Assembly (NCBI GenBank): GCA_930367205.1 | Contig: OV884014.1 | Location: 112,915,138-112,979,137, forward strand | Length of the DNA: 64,000 nucleotides | Reading direction: 5' to 3' | DNA from: Acanthosoma haemorrhoidale | Lineage: Eukaryota; Arthropoda; Insecta; Hemiptera; Acanthosomatidae | Shown here: positions 23,034 through 35,029 of the stretch, piece by piece | Position numbering within the stretch: the first letter of the stretch is position 1 | Layout of the letters: each line of letters begins with the position of its first letter | Translations under genes and position numbers: made by a program | Notes under the pieces: model-generated | What the model was told of the DNA's origin: nothing | Database searches by the model: none | What the model saw: only the letters and a program-made list of their open reading frames with translations

Positions 23034-26000
23034 CTAGGAGCTTGACTTCGCACTTTGGAACGACGGGAGCCCGACCTGAAACAATAAATACAAATTTAAT
23101 TTAATAATAATATTAGATATATGTTTATTAAACTTTAAAATGTTAAAGTTGTAGCACGACCAGCGTCAGCTTAAGATCTTATTTCCAAGCAGATCATATT
23201 TTATTTTTCTATTCTAATATTACCTAAAATCTATTCTAATTTGAACTGTATGTTGGTTGGTGAATAGGAAGGATGAGGGACCATTTTGCCAAAAAACTTA
23301 ACAACTAAAACTAGTGGAGCACAGGAGGGGGCTAACCCCCCTACCCAAATACCTGAACAAAAGTATTCCTAATGATTTTGAGAGCTCAGCTGATGAAAAT
23401 TCGAACTGCTGAAAACGAACAATTAACGATATGTTTATAATAATTTTTTTTTCCTTTTTTTTTAAATTCATCTCGCTTGGAAAAGTCATTGAAGAACAAG
23501 AGTAGTGGATAAATTATGTATTTAGAGATGGAAAATAAATTTTATTTTATTTCATCTGTAAATATATATGAAAAACAGCAAATACATTGGCCTCGTTTGG
23601 GAAAATTACTCAAATATATTTGGTTGAATACATCTAGTAGTGAAGCGCATCAATGACTCGATGACTCACCTAAAGCCAAAAACAGATTTGTATTCAATGA
23701 CAGTCAAATACTTACAGCCAAAGTTCTAAGTTCAAGTAAGCAAGTTTTTGTAAAATAAATAAATGCATGATCGATTCAAGGATACTGAAATAAAGTTAAT
23801 TGTTTTCGTCACTTACTCTGGTCCAGTTTTGTATTTCGCAAAGAAGACCTTCATAAGCCATTTCACAGTCATCTTTTTTAAAGTGTGTCGATGCTGAAAC
23901 TAAATTAAACAATAATTAACTAGAAGCATCACTATTAGATTTTTAAAATTTTCTACGTCTAAATTTATTTTACGTTTATTATAAAGTAATTATAGTTTTT
24001 AACAATATTTATAAACGAAATAAAGGAGGTAGAAAGCGGAGAAATACTAAGTCGATTATAAGACACTTAAAAACCTATTAAATAGTTGTGAAACAAAAAA
24101 GACAAAACATTTAAAATGAATAAATAATAAAAAAACGACAACAAGTAAAAATTCTTACGTTGTTCTTTGCAGATATCATACAACTCAACAAGGTTGTCTG
24201 CGTACTTGTCAGTGACGTATTCCATTGTCATGTTGCCCATCATGTTCCAATCAATGAGATGCTTTCTTTTCTAAGGCACACACACACACAAAAAAATGGT
24301 TTGAAATTGTGGTTTTAACCATAGGAAGGTGGTTGTGAGTGTGTACTTGAAGCGTGAAAATTGACTTTCAAATTCTTTTTTTTTCCCCTAGTATCACAAC
24401 AACTTTATTATAATAAAATTACAATATGCTTCATTGGGCAATATGTAATTGTGATAAATGATCTCATTCATACCATATTTACAATTTTCATTCACTCGCT
24501 CATTCGTAAAGTATTTAAAAACAGCCCAGACCTCCTGAGCCCACATGGTTGTCACCTCCCTCGCGTGCTAAAGAGGAAGTGGGGTCTTTAGAAGTCTCTC
24601 TCGCTCTTCCATAAGCCGCTTCACCGGATATCAGCTAATGGAGGCTGACCAAGAGCGCGAGAGCCACAGGCGCTCAGAACATGATTGGAGAAACTGACCT
24701 TTGCCAGGACTCCCCACTGTCACGTATCTATAGCAGGTCGCGAGGCCACTGGCCTTTTAGTTTCCGAGGAGGATTATAGGGATGAGTGGTCCTGTGCAAT
24801 GACTGTGCTAAGGGATTAGGGTGGTTGGATAGGTTACTATAGAATTTTATGAACTTGAAAGGGATTTCAAGAATGTAAGGTATATTAAGATCGTTATGAA
24901 GGGTTTTATTGCTGACGTAATAAGGGGCATTTACTATTGTTCTCAGGACTTTTGATTGAAAGGATTGGATACGCTTGATGTTTGACTTTTTTGCTGTTCC
25001 CCATAGCTCTATTCCGCATGTCCAGATTGGCTTAAGTATAACTTTGTAGATTAGTAATTTATTTAACTTCTAAATTCTACGGTATCTTTTGGAATGATTA
25101 ATGATTGACTGAGTCGAAAACTATTTTACACCGAAGAAAAATTCCGAATGAAGAAAAGTAATGAATCCGACTGTGATTGGGAAATACATTTTAATGTCGG
25201 TCATACTCGATATCTTTTGCAGGGTTCATCTCTGTGACTTTGTGGCAGCCAGTATTTTTTGGTTTTATTATTTGCTTGTTCATTACTATTTTTTAGTTTT
25301 AGTCGGGTTACTACTACGCCTAGCAACTTACTTGTTTTAAACAACCAATTAGTTCGAAGCAGAAAATGTTCTGCGACAAATGCCATAAAAGAAAAAAAGG
25401 ACAGTATTCCCGTTTTTTGAATTTTGTATTTATAGAATAGAATAGAAAAAAAAAAATTATTCCGGGACAAATCTCTTATGAATAACAATGATGTTGGGAT
25501 GACTAATCACATCCGGCGAATAAAACGAACTATTACATCACGATAAAAAGACAAAAGCAAGTGTAAACCTTTATAGGGAAAATAATAATAATAATTATGA
25601 GATAAAATAAAACAATGTTTAACTGAATTTCGTAAATGAAATAGACGGATCTTGCTATAAGGAACCAAAGCCTAGAACAACTATCCAGTGTTTAACTCTA
25701 TGGCCCCACCGCCCCTCCCACATTGATGGCAACAGACTGTCGGGGAAAAATTAGGTTAAGAATTAGTATGTAAGTTAGTTTCAATTTTAATCAAAAAGGG
25801 GAGCCCCATCACCTTTATTAATCAGTTTAGTCCAGTAACGTATAATGTGTATCATTATACTTGTTTATTCATTATATAATTTTTATAAAATAACAAAACC
25901 TGTATATAATGTAGCGATGCTACAGGAAATACAAAAATAATTTGTAAATAGATTCGCCTGAGGATCTATAACTGTATATGATTGTCTGTAAATTTAAAGG

Positions 26001-29000
26001 GGCTATGAAAGAAAAAAAACAACAACTATATGCATAAGTCTGTACAGAAATATGACATTAAATAAAAACCATTAAATTAATACAAAAGAAAATAAAAAGC
26101 TTACAGCCAACTAGCTATCTATCTATATATAGTAAACAATTAAATACAAATATTAATATACAAATAAAATTCTGAACATGTAATGATGAATATAATATAT
26201 ATACTAGCAAGTATCTGTCTGGGTGGTGGGGAGGTGTTGGAATAGGAGAGAATTAAAGTTTCGTAAGGTTTAGGCATGGTGGATATTAGGAGGTAGAGAA
26301 TTCCAGAGGGTAGTAGAGGGAGCCAGGAAGGAAATGCTCATAACATAGATGGATCGAATGCTGCAGTTTTGTAGTCAGGAGTATAAAGGTCAGAGATGGG
26401 ATGTTCCGGCAGTAGACTGAGGATTTGAACTGTAAGATATTGTGCATATAAGGGGGGGGGGTCATGATGCGCTTCAAGGTGTCCCCGAGAGATCCCAAAA
26501 CCACACAGCTACAGTCAAAGTGAGAGAAACAAGGGAGGGTACAAGGAGTTGGCGTGTAGGCCGGGGAAGGAGATGGCGGGTGCGATGGAATAGATTCAGG
26601 GTGCCTATTGACCGACGGGTAATTTGAGAAATGTGTTCGTTCCAAGAGAGGGTTTGGTCAATGGCCCTAGGTTTGGTCAATGGCCCTAGGTTTTTGGCAG
26701 TGAAACGGAAAGTTACCTGGTGAAAATCAAGATTTAACACAATCATCAAGAATCAAGAAAATTTGGATCTGAGGAGGAAACTTGGGCCTATGACGACGAC
26801 TGCCAGGGTTTTCGCTGCGTTTAATCGTAGCTTATTCCGGTTTGCCAAAGCTCTGGATCTAATTCATTGACACATTTTATGTCGATTGGATCAAACAGGA
26901 ATCTGACGTTTTCTAAATATAAGAATGGATAATTGTGATGGATGGTTGTTGATCAATATCCAACAGTATGGATGCACCTAACATACGGAGCCGTGGAAAC
27001 TATGACAGGAGACTCCTGGCACCCAATATATTGACAACATCCACTTTACTATCAACTAGGCAAACGAAAGCGTCTTCAAATAGGGATTTTCGAACTTTGA
27101 CAGAGAGGACTATTGGCAGTGTGTTGGATAAATTTGAGCTCACTGGTTCAGTAAACAATCAACCAACACCCGTACGTCGACAAAACGCAAGATCTGCCGA
27201 AAACATCGCCGCTGTCCGTGAGAGTGTGCAGGAGAATCCGAGGCAGTTGATTTCGCGTCGCTCGCAAGAACACATGGTGTTTCGCAGGCCACAACTTGGT
27301 AAATTTTGCGTCGTGACTTGGGCCTGCACCCGTACAAAATTTAACTGACCCAGGAGCTGCAGGTAAACGACCATAGACAACGAAGTGTGTTCGCCGAATG
27401 GGCCCTGGAGCAGTTGGAAACTGACCCAAAGTTTTATCGAAAAATCATCTTCAGCGATGAGGCCCATTTCTGGACTAATGGGTACGTCAACAAACAAAAT
27501 AGTCGAATTTTGTGACGATACCAATCCACATGAGATCCAAGAGCGTCCAATGCATCCCGAAAAAGTCACTGTTTGGTGTGGATTTTGGGCTGGCGGCGTC
27601 ATCGGTCCATATTTCTTTGAGAACTACGTTGGCCAGGCCATCACCGTCTATGGCGAGCGCTATAGGTCGATGATTACCAACTTCTTTTGGTCTGAATTGG
27701 ATGATATGGACACCAGCGACATGTGGTTTCAACAGGACGGCGCTACGTGCCACACAGCTCATGTCACATTGGACATTCTGCACGAGTGATTTGAGGGCAT
27801 GGTCATCTCACGTGGAGGTCATGTGAACTGGCCACCGTTAGACTTTTTCCTGGGGGGTTTTCTTAAGTTGCAGGTCTATGCGAATAAGCCACAAATCACG
27901 GCGGTCCTCAAAGCTAACATAACCCATGCCATCGGTCAAATTCAGCCTGATTTATGCGCCAGTCATGGAAAATTGGACATTTCGGATGCACGCCACCCAG
28001 CGAAGCCGCGGTGGACATTTTCACGATGTTATATTCCATACATAATGGCATCGATAGGCCTTTCAAGTGAATAAAAAATTTCGATGATATCTCACACACA
28101 CTTTGTTTTATTTAAATTTAAAGATAGGAAGCGCTTTAGCTTTAGCTTTAGATTTAGAAGTTTAACAGTTTTCAAATATATTCTTTTTTAAATGAGTTTA
28201 TTTAATCAAAGCAATGCTTACCACGCCCATCTCTGTCAAAAAACAGTTGTACCAGCACTGAAACAAAACAAACATTCACGTCAACTATAAACAATACTAC
28301 AGTAACTCATTTCAAAAAGAGAAAACGGATCATCTTACGGGGAACAATGGTTCTTGTGGAACTTTGAACTGGCGCATCATGCTAACCACCTTTTCTATAA
28401 GCAAATAAAAATCATTAAAATTTAAAAAAATAAACATTTTAATTGTTTTTTAGAGCTGTATTGGTGTTTCTAAACAAGAAACTGTTGTTAGAGAGGTATA
28501 CAAGAAATACATCAATAAGTGCAGTCAACAGATATTGTTTTCTCTTATAGCAGATAGGATTCAGCTCTTATAAATATTTTAAAATCTATAATATAATAAT
28601 AATAAAAAAATTAATTTTACCTATATCGATGTCAAAAAGGTCTGTGCATGTTTCGATCGCATTGTCACGGAGATAGCTGTAGTAAGTTTTTCTAGCTACG
28701 CCCTAAAAATGACAAATTTTTTTCTTCAATGTTATTATTGATCACTTAATAAGCTACTTCAGTCATTGCGATCTATTTGCTATTAAATGAATGCTTTAAA
28801 AGCAGGGTACTTGATTTTGTAAAGCCACCTGTTTCAAAATTTTACAAAAAATGTAGCAAAAATGACTTTGAATATCTTCATCTCAATGACGATTTCCTAA
28901 CAAAGTTTATGTTTGCCTCATAGATCCACAAGTTGGCAGAGCATTGAGAGAAATAGTAAAGAAATCAATGAAAGTACCTCAAAGAATGTTCAAATGTGTT

Positions 29001-29256
29001 TTATTGAACGATTATTCTTAACCATTATACTATTACGAACAAATTTCGATAAGTGCACTAAAGCAGAGGCGGGAAGAAAAACATCACACTTTGTAAGTGA
29101 AATCTAACAACTGCTACATATTAATATTAGTTCAACGACGGCCACTAATCCTAGAAACAATCAAGTAATAGTATTACTGTCAGTAATACTCACACAATAT
29201 GCGGTCCCGAATAGGAAGATGGCCAGAAGACCCAACACGGAGACGGAGTTCTTCAT
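23034..29256 (-). CDS. Odorant-binding protein-like gene L2 (7 exons, 155 aa)
   Basis: Exons in transcript order: 29256-29194, 28702-28621, 28394-28339, 28257-28222, 24270-24159, 23893-23817, 23075-23034 (TAG). Phases are 0,1,0,0,1,0, as in L1 and L3. Residues 1-21 are a signal peptide (Met-Lys-Asn-Ser, hydrophobic core, Thr-Ala-Tyr-Cys). Cysteines at 40, 68, 72, 113, 126 and 135 give C-x27-C-x3-C-x40-C-x12-C-x8-C, a classic OBP with exactly six cysteines in the mature chain. It lacks the extra cysteine of L1 and L3 and has the shortest N-terminal segment. It faces L1 tail to tail and L3 head to head. Intron 4 (24271-28221) has been enlarged by retroelement fragments and a mariner. Function as for L1: a secreted small-ligand carrier, inferred from the family. 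No clear AATAAA was found downstream. Confidence 0.83.
23259..23296 (-). promoter_or_regulatory. Intron 6 segment conserved in L1, L2 and L3
   Basis: On the minus strand this reads TTTGGCAAAATGGTCCCTCA, then a CCTTCCTATT-like end. L1 intron 6 (about 18782-18825) and L3 intron 6 (about 49370-49415) carry closely matching text. It is retained although L2 is otherwise well diverged from the other two. It may be an intronic regulatory or splicing element, or an old repeat in the ancestral intron. Confidence 0.4.
24375..25090 (-). mobile_element. Jockey-like non-LTR fragment (family C), 3' end
   Basis: 5'-truncated copy read on the minus strand. It shares long text with 29490-30195, 32215-32800, 42283-43538 and 52262-52682, such as GGAGGATTATAGGGATGAGTG and AGGGGCATTTACTATTGTTC. 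The plus-oriented copy shows this part is the region after the reverse transcriptase plus the 3' UTR. It lies in L2 intron 4 on the same strand as the gene. Confidence 0.75.
25686..26020 (+). mobile_element. Jockey-like non-LTR fragment (family A), 3' end
   Basis: Heavily 5'-truncated copy: the last codons of the polymerase ORF (CCAGTGTTTAAC..., GATGGCAACAGACTGTCGGGG), then a 3' UTR ending in a short A-rich tail. It matches 31245-31788, 35960-36645 and 50893-51583. It lies in L2 intron 4, antisense to the gene. Confidence 0.75.
26085..26870 (-). mobile_element. Non-LTR fragment (family B), reverse-transcriptase C-terminal part
   Basis: Minus-strand frames include Leu-Ser-Trp-Asn-Glu-His-Ile then Leu-Leu-Pro-Arg-Pro-Thr-Arg. 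These are typical of the thumb or C-terminal region of jockey/CR1-type polymerases, followed by a decayed tail. Frames are broken, with a G10 run at about 26452. Related pieces lie at 35030-35545 (+) and 55350-55570 (-). Confidence 0.6.
26940..28110 (+). mobile_element. Decayed mariner-type transposase, nearly full length
   Basis: Frames from about 26968 decode a transposase with an N-terminal part, then Phe-Ser-Asp-Glu-Ala-His-Phe (first catalytic Asp at 27456-27458). Next come Val-Thr-Val-Trp-Cys-Gly and Gln-Gln-Asp-Gly-Ala-Thr-Cys-His (second Asp at 27736-27738). An in-frame TGA lies at 27787-27789. Around 27830 the text reads Asn-Trp-Pro-Pro-Leu-Asp-Phe-Phe-Leu. The related copies at 22323 and 40824 have Arg-Ser-Cys-Asp-Leu-Thr-Pro at that point, so seven residues including an Asp are deleted. 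Several earlier frameshifts. Inactive, in L2 intron 4. No clear terminal repeats seen. Confidence 0.75.
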
Positions 29257-29445
29257 GTCTGTCTTGGAAATGAGCCTGAGCGACAGAGACGCTATGACGA
29301 AAGTCGGTAGATAATGAGTGTATCGTATTTCCCTTTATCTAGTTTTCACCATTATTTACGGTGATAAAAGCTATCCGATGATTCATCAAGGATACCGGAT
29401 AACTTTATTGATAAGCTATCAACTTTGCGTTCTGCTAAAATAAAA
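29257..29445 (-). promoter_or_regulatory. Promoter and 5' UTR of OBP-like gene L2, GATA-motif rich
   Basis: Read on the minus strand, it carries CTTATCAATAAAGTTATCCGG, then TTTTATCACCG, then CTAGATAAAGGG and ACTCATTATCTACC, then GCGTCTCTG and TCATTTCCAAGACAG just before the start codon. Order and spacing match L1 (AATCAATAAAGTTATCCGG, TTTATCACC, GAGATAAAAGG, TTCATC) and, less closely, L3. At least four (A/T)GATA(A/G)-type sites lie in about 120 bp. Confidence 0.6.
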
Positions 29446-29489
29446 AAATAAATAAAAATAAAACAAAGATAAAATATTAACCGCAGAAA

Positions 29490-30195
29490 TGGTTTGCCTG
29501 GTCCTTATTGCGACCAGATATGTCGAAGAGCACAACTTGAGTACCTGCGTAGATTCACATTCATATTATTTACCTTGGGACAGCAAAAAATTCGTACATC
29601 AAGCGTATCCTTTCAATCAAAAGTCCTGAGAACAATAGTAAATGCCCCTTATTACGTCAGCAACAAACCCCTTCATAACGATCTTAATATACCTTACGTT
29701 CTCGAACTCATCCCTTCCAAGTTCACGAAATTCCATAGTTACCTATCCAACCACCCTAATCCCGTAGTCATTGCACTGCACCACTCATCCCTATAATCCT
29801 CCTCGGAGGCTAAAACGGTAGTGGCCTCATGACCTGCTATAAATGCGTGACAGTGGGAGTCCTGGCAATGGCCAGTTTCTCCAATCATGTTCTGAGCGCC
29901 TGTGTCTCTCGCGCTGTTGGTCAGCCTCCATTAGCTGATATCCGGTGACGCAGCTGACGAAGGAGCGTGGTGGACTTCCCAAGATTCTGCTTTCTCTTTA
30001 GCATGCAAGGGAGGTGACAACCATGTGGATTTGGCAGGTCTCTGGGCTGTTTGTAAATACTGTATGAATGAGCGAGTGAATGAAAATAGTAAATATGGTA
30101 CGAATGGAAACCTTTATCACAATTACTTATTACCCAATGAGGCAGATTGTAATTTTATCATAATAAAGTTGTTTTTATTATTATCATTATTATGT
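29490..30195 (+). mobile_element. Jockey-like non-LTR fragment (family C), plus copy
   Basis: The frame at 29494-29796 ends with Leu-Arg-Thr-Ile-Val-Asn-Ala-Pro-Tyr-Tyr-Val and then Tyr-Leu-Ser-Asn-His-Pro-Asn-Pro. This is a common C-terminus of jockey-type polymerases. It is followed by a 3' UTR ending near TCATAATAAAGTTG. Its reverse complement is found in the four minus-strand copies. Confidence 0.75.
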
Positions 30196-31244
30196 GGAGA
30201 GAGATTAGTTAATATCTCTATATAAATAATATTGGTTAATGTTTTTTATTGCTTTACTATTATTCTATAAGGAACAGCTACTGTCTATCTTGTGCATCCA
30301 AGTGAACACGATTCCCTAGGCACCCCTGAGGCCGACCGGTGTACAGCTGGCACCTCAGTCCTACCTGTCTGGTAGGCAGGGGATGTACTTTAAGCACACA
30401 GGTGTTACATAGTTGGTACTTGTGATAAAATATTTGCTATTACAGTGTTAAGGAAAAAAAATTGTTTAAATCTTTTTAAAAATTATATATATACGTATAT
30501 GGGTGGTGTGTGTGGCCAGCCAGGAAGTACGGACATGCAAGGTCCTTGTCCTCGAGCAGGGCAACCTGCAACTGTCGGGCGGAAGGGCGCATCCAGGTTA
30601 TTTTGTAGATGAGTGCAGGTCAAGTGTTCCTTGGACCCGTAATCGACTCTTGTATAACGGTATATTAAACGGTTTTCCTAGATATCTAAACATACAAATA
30701 TTCTGTATATATATAAAGAATATTTTTCTAGAAATTTAAACAAATAAATGTAAACAATTTCAAATATATAACTAAAACAAAAACCTTCTTTTTGTACGCC
30801 GCATAGATTAAAAAATCACCAAAGAATTAACCTTCAATTTTTTTTTTTTTCCCTATAACACTGTTTATTTATTTATTTTTTGCCAGAAACATTTATACCA
30901 CACAGTTTCCAGACGCCTGAGCACCTCTAAACTAAAACAAAAATTTCATGGTAATCTTGATATTTAAACTTGGAGGAAAACAATTAAATTTTCGGTATTT
31001 TAAAGAATATTAACATTCAAAAAACCTTATGTTCTGAAAGTAAATATCAAAACTGAAAAAGAGTTCGGTTTGAAAGGTGCAAGATAAGACGAGAAGGAAA
31101 GGGATGACCAGCATTCTCATTTGAAGAACTCAAATTTGTTTTATTTTTTCGGCGAATTCTAAGAGGGAATTTCATCTCGATGGTTAAATATTTATTTCCA
31201 ATAGTTTTAATTAGAATCATAAAAAAAAAAAAATGTGTAAATAC
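30196..31244. other. Intergenic, nothing assigned
   Basis: Contains a GC-richer patch (30290-30420 and 30500-30620) with no recognised family, then T-rich low-complexity DNA. No gene is supported. Confidence 0.3.
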
Positions 31245-31788
31245 AATCATTTATTTTAGTAAAATTAGTAAAACCACTTGCTAACTTCACCAAACTTATC
31301 GCTGCGGCTCAAACTAATGATATGTATAAATGTGTCCTCCGGCCAGCTCTGCTGTACGGTACCCTGTTGTGGTAGTACCCCGACTGGCAATACAGCTAAA
31401 AGTATCCAACAATTTCAGTATGGGATCATGAGAAAAGTGATCCAACATACGTCTCTCGAGAGGTTAAAGAAAGCCTACCTGGTGTGCCGTCGGTGGATGA
31501 GTTCATCCGCCGGAGACCTCACAAACCCAGTGTTTAACACTCTGACCCGACCACCGTTCCCACATCGGTGGCAACAGACTGTCGTGGAAAATTAGGTTAA
31601 GATTTAGTTTAAGTTTTTATTGTTAGATGTAAGTTAGTTTTAAGTCTATGATAAATAAGATGATGCAGATCACTATTTTGTGTAAAATGTAGCCAAGCGA
31701 CAGGAAATATAATGAGACAATTGTAAATAGATTCGTTTGTAGATCTATATTTTGTAACAAGGGGATATAAAAAAAAAAAAAATAATAA
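31245..31788 (+). mobile_element. Jockey-like non-LTR fragment (family A)
   Basis: Frames from 31278 decode a Leu-Thr-Ser-Pro-Asn-Leu-Ser-Leu-Arg-Leu-Lys start, then, with frameshifts, the same C-terminal domain as 50975-51337. An A-run ends it at about 31785. The 3' UTR is shorter than in the other family A copies. Confidence 0.7.
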
Positions 31789-32214
31789 GCTTTTATTAAC
31801 AAGTGTGTAGAATACAATTTGTCATGATTGCAACTAAGTAGACTAATTAATACCTTAAAATATTTAGTCAATCATTTTTAAAAAACACTCAAACTCTCTC
31901 TGAAAATCTCTGATTTTGACTTTATAGTACCAAGAAAGTAATACTGAATACAATATTAAGTACTTTTAGAATAAAAATAATCTCTTAAAGGTTAGATTTT
32001 AATGGGATAAACATAAAATGGATTTACAACGTGATTAAAGTTACATGGCACGATTATGTAACAATCATCAGCTGGCTAAATATCAGCTGTAACAAAGCCT
32101 TGGATAAATCACGGTAATTAAACTTAAACCATTTTCCAATCGACTTAAAATTAAAATTTGCTTACACCAATCTATACACAAGTATTATAATCAGTTCTTA
32201 AGGCTTTGTGCTCT

Positions 32215-32800
32215 TTAGCCTAAACTTCATAGCAGGTCACGAGGCCATTGCCGTTTTAGTCTCCGAGGAGGATTATAGGGATGAGTGGTGCAGTGCAGTG
32301 TGCTGCGGGATTAGGGTGGTTGGATAGGTTACTATGGAATTTCATGAATTTGGAAGGGATGAGTTCAAGAATGTAAGGTATATTAAGATCGTTATGAAGG
32401 GTTTTGTTGTTGACGTGATAAGGGGCATTTACTATTGTTCTCAGGACTTTGATTGAAAGGATACGCTTGATGATCGACTTTTTTGCTGTCCCCCATAGCT
32501 CTATTCCTTATGTCCAGATTGGCTTAAGTATAACTTTGTAGATTGGTAATTTATTTTCTATTGAGATATAGGATGTCCTTTGAAGTAGTCTGTACAGTTG
32601 TCCAAAGCGTCTGTATAGTTTTGTCTTTTTAGGCTCTTGTGTGGGTTCCAGGATTAAGGACGACCAGGGAAGTGGGAATGGAAGTTATGACAGCGGGAGG
32701 TTGCTAGGTCTTGAATGCATGGTATTTCATGTCAGGAGATCAGCGGGTACATTTGTTGACATAGAAGGGCAATCTTCTATTCCGTAGGACCTATCTGATC
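32215..32800 (-). mobile_element. Jockey-like non-LTR fragment (family C)
   Basis: Minus-strand copy starting at the CATAGCAGGTCACGAGGCCA block. It runs through the AGGGGCATTTACTATTGTTC segment to CCGTAGGACC-like text and then loses similarity. It lacks the extreme 3' UTR seen in the copies at 24375 and 42283. Confidence 0.65.
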
Positions 32801-34390
32801 GTAATGTAGTTGTGTAAATCAATAGCTTGTTTTCTATTTTTTTTCGTTATTTTAAATGCAAATAACCTTATACGTTGAATAAATTAGTATTTAAAGATAT
32901 TTTCACTGAACAAAATTGTATTTAGTAAACAAATAGGCTTATTGTGTTCCGTACAATCAAAAAAGAAGCGAATGTATTTAAGGCTTAGGGTGGTTAGTTT
33001 GGCGGTGGTTTTGGTTGGTTTTCAAAACACTTGTGTGATCTAGACACAACAGATTTTACGTGGATTTAACGAACGTCCCAGTTGATTTTTCGATGAAATG
33101 CGAAATATTTTAAACTTTATAAAACACGATTAAGTGTTATAAATGAACTTTTTTTTTTTTTATAAGTTATTTCGGTGACCTTTTTCTGATTTCGTTCAAG
33201 GGCCACATCTCCGCAATGGTTGGCTATACACAGATTGCCACCATCTTTTAATATTTCATTATAGGAACTTTGATAACTACGGTGGGTTTCGAAGACATCT
33301 CAAACGCTGGTGGGATTGAGCGCTAGGTCTAGTACAACGAATCTTCCGATTCCTTTTCCGGACTATTCTGTTTCCACAACATTCATTCTTGATTGAAAGC
33401 AATTTTAAAAGATGGAAAGAAGAACTATTATGGATGTAATATGGCCAAAATATGCCTTCAGTATGTTCTTGAGGGACGACGAAATCGCGAGAAAAACTTG
33501 CGAAGATGATCTATGTAAGATGTGGATACATCGAGATAGGACCGACACCAGACAGCTAAAAATAGCAATATCTTTTTAAGTTTGGTACCCATTTGCGATG
33601 GTAAGTGTTGCAATGGTGTCATTCCGTAGTAATGTGCGTAAAGATCATGTATCGGGTATGCATGGGGGATGTACAAATGTACATTTAATAATGTACAAAT
33701 CATTAAGGGCTTGTTCCGATCGTTTTTTTTGGTGAATGTAGTTATATAAAGTTATCTACTTGAACACAGGCGTTCTCTTCCACCACCAGTGTCAGTGGAA
33801 ATGATTGGAATCAGATTCCTAAGATGATGCGACCTCTGCAAAAGGATGAACGACAACAGATGGTCTGATGAAATTATAGAAAAGCATCCCCAATCACAAT
33901 CAAATAGGCTTTCAAGAATCAAATTAATAAAGGATTCCGAGAGTAAACAACTAAAAAGACTTACATGAGAGGACTTGTTGGAATAGAGTTCTCAGTCGAA
34001 GACCTTAACAATGCTGACCCAATCTCTGGTTTTTCTACTCAACGTGTTGAGAGCTATGTAAATCTGAAACTGATACTTGTGTAGCATTGGGATATTCGAA
34101 GACCCCTTTTGGATAGTCTGAGGAATAAAATATAATAGAACGATTGGTAAAAGAGTCCTGTGGGATGGAACGTAGGAGTCGATTGGACAAGATCTTACGC
34201 CACAGGATAGCTGGAGGACTCGAATAGAAGGATATCAAGTATATAAGCTTCGTTTTCGGTTACGATCTTAAGTCCCACATGTTTGATTTATTTTTTAATC
34301 AAATCATATGTTTGTAAACCACAGAACCTACTCATTCCTACACACAAACTCCTCGATAAAGACTACTCCGGCACACACACAAATCCGAAG
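32801..34390. other. Intergenic, unassigned
   Basis: AT-rich to about 33180, then mixed-composition DNA with short broken ORFs (for example 33458-33703 and 34035-34238 on the minus strand) that I cannot assign. Some may be old retroelement text. Confidence 0.3.
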
Positions 34391-34555
34391 ATGGTCTGCA
34401 TGGCTTGCGTGTTCACGTTCTTGATGTCGATCACCAGTAGCATCATAGTCGTGACACTCCCCATCCTTAGCTGGTTCAAGTTCTGGCCTTCCCTCCAGGA
34501 CGCTTGGAACCCAAAAGTGAGAGGACTGCGGCATAAGAGCCTCGGCAGAAGATGA
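34391..34555 (+). other. Small hydrophobic ORF, possible exon (54 codons)
   Basis: GC-rich codon use unlike its surroundings. It starts Met-Val-Cys-Met-Ala-Cys after a favourable AAG context. About 28 hydrophobic residues follow (one membrane segment), then Trp-Phe-Lys-Phe-Trp-Pro ... Trp-Asn-Pro-Lys and a basic end. A GTGAGA after the Asn-Pro-Lys codons could be a donor. The Met-Val-Cys start and Trp-Asn-Pro weakly recall small UPF0729/C18orf32-type membrane proteins; this is only a resemblance. It could equally be a fragment of mobile DNA. Confidence 0.25.
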
Positions 34556-35029
34556 GATGGCCACCAGGCGCTGTACCAACTATTCACTCACAAGACCATC
34601 ACCTACATGCTAAATATATCACACCTATTTCCTCAGTCAATTGTTTTGTTCTTTTGTATATTCTACTCCATTACGTGCTCACTTCCGGCTGGAAGGATAA
34701 TTATGGCTGATAATGACATCAATACTACCGGTAGGTTATAGAAATACCATTTATGTACCATGTAATTAGTTAAAACTATACGCAGGTACTGCTGTGTTAA
34801 TGCGCACGCTTCGATTGGCATCGGCTACACATTTTTCACCACTCAAGAGCCCAATATCTCATTCGCTGCTTCTATTCATAACTAACAGTGATCTGTATTT
34901 GGTATAAAGTTTAGTGATGAAGTTTGACCTCTCCAGGGCTCATGCCTCTTCAAAGTTCATAATTCCTAATTAATACACATTAGTCTTGTCAAATTAGTCT
35001 TTATTCAGTATATCATTACAACCATCAGG

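Noticed and set aside
26286..26645. 119-codon minus-strand ORF as a host gene
   Set aside because: It decodes the tail of a non-LTR element (family B), with partial copies at 35030 and 55350.
27140..27783. Several long minus-strand ORFs opposite the mariner at 26940-28110
   Set aside because: They are antisense shadows of the plus-strand transposase, which carries the recognisable motifs.
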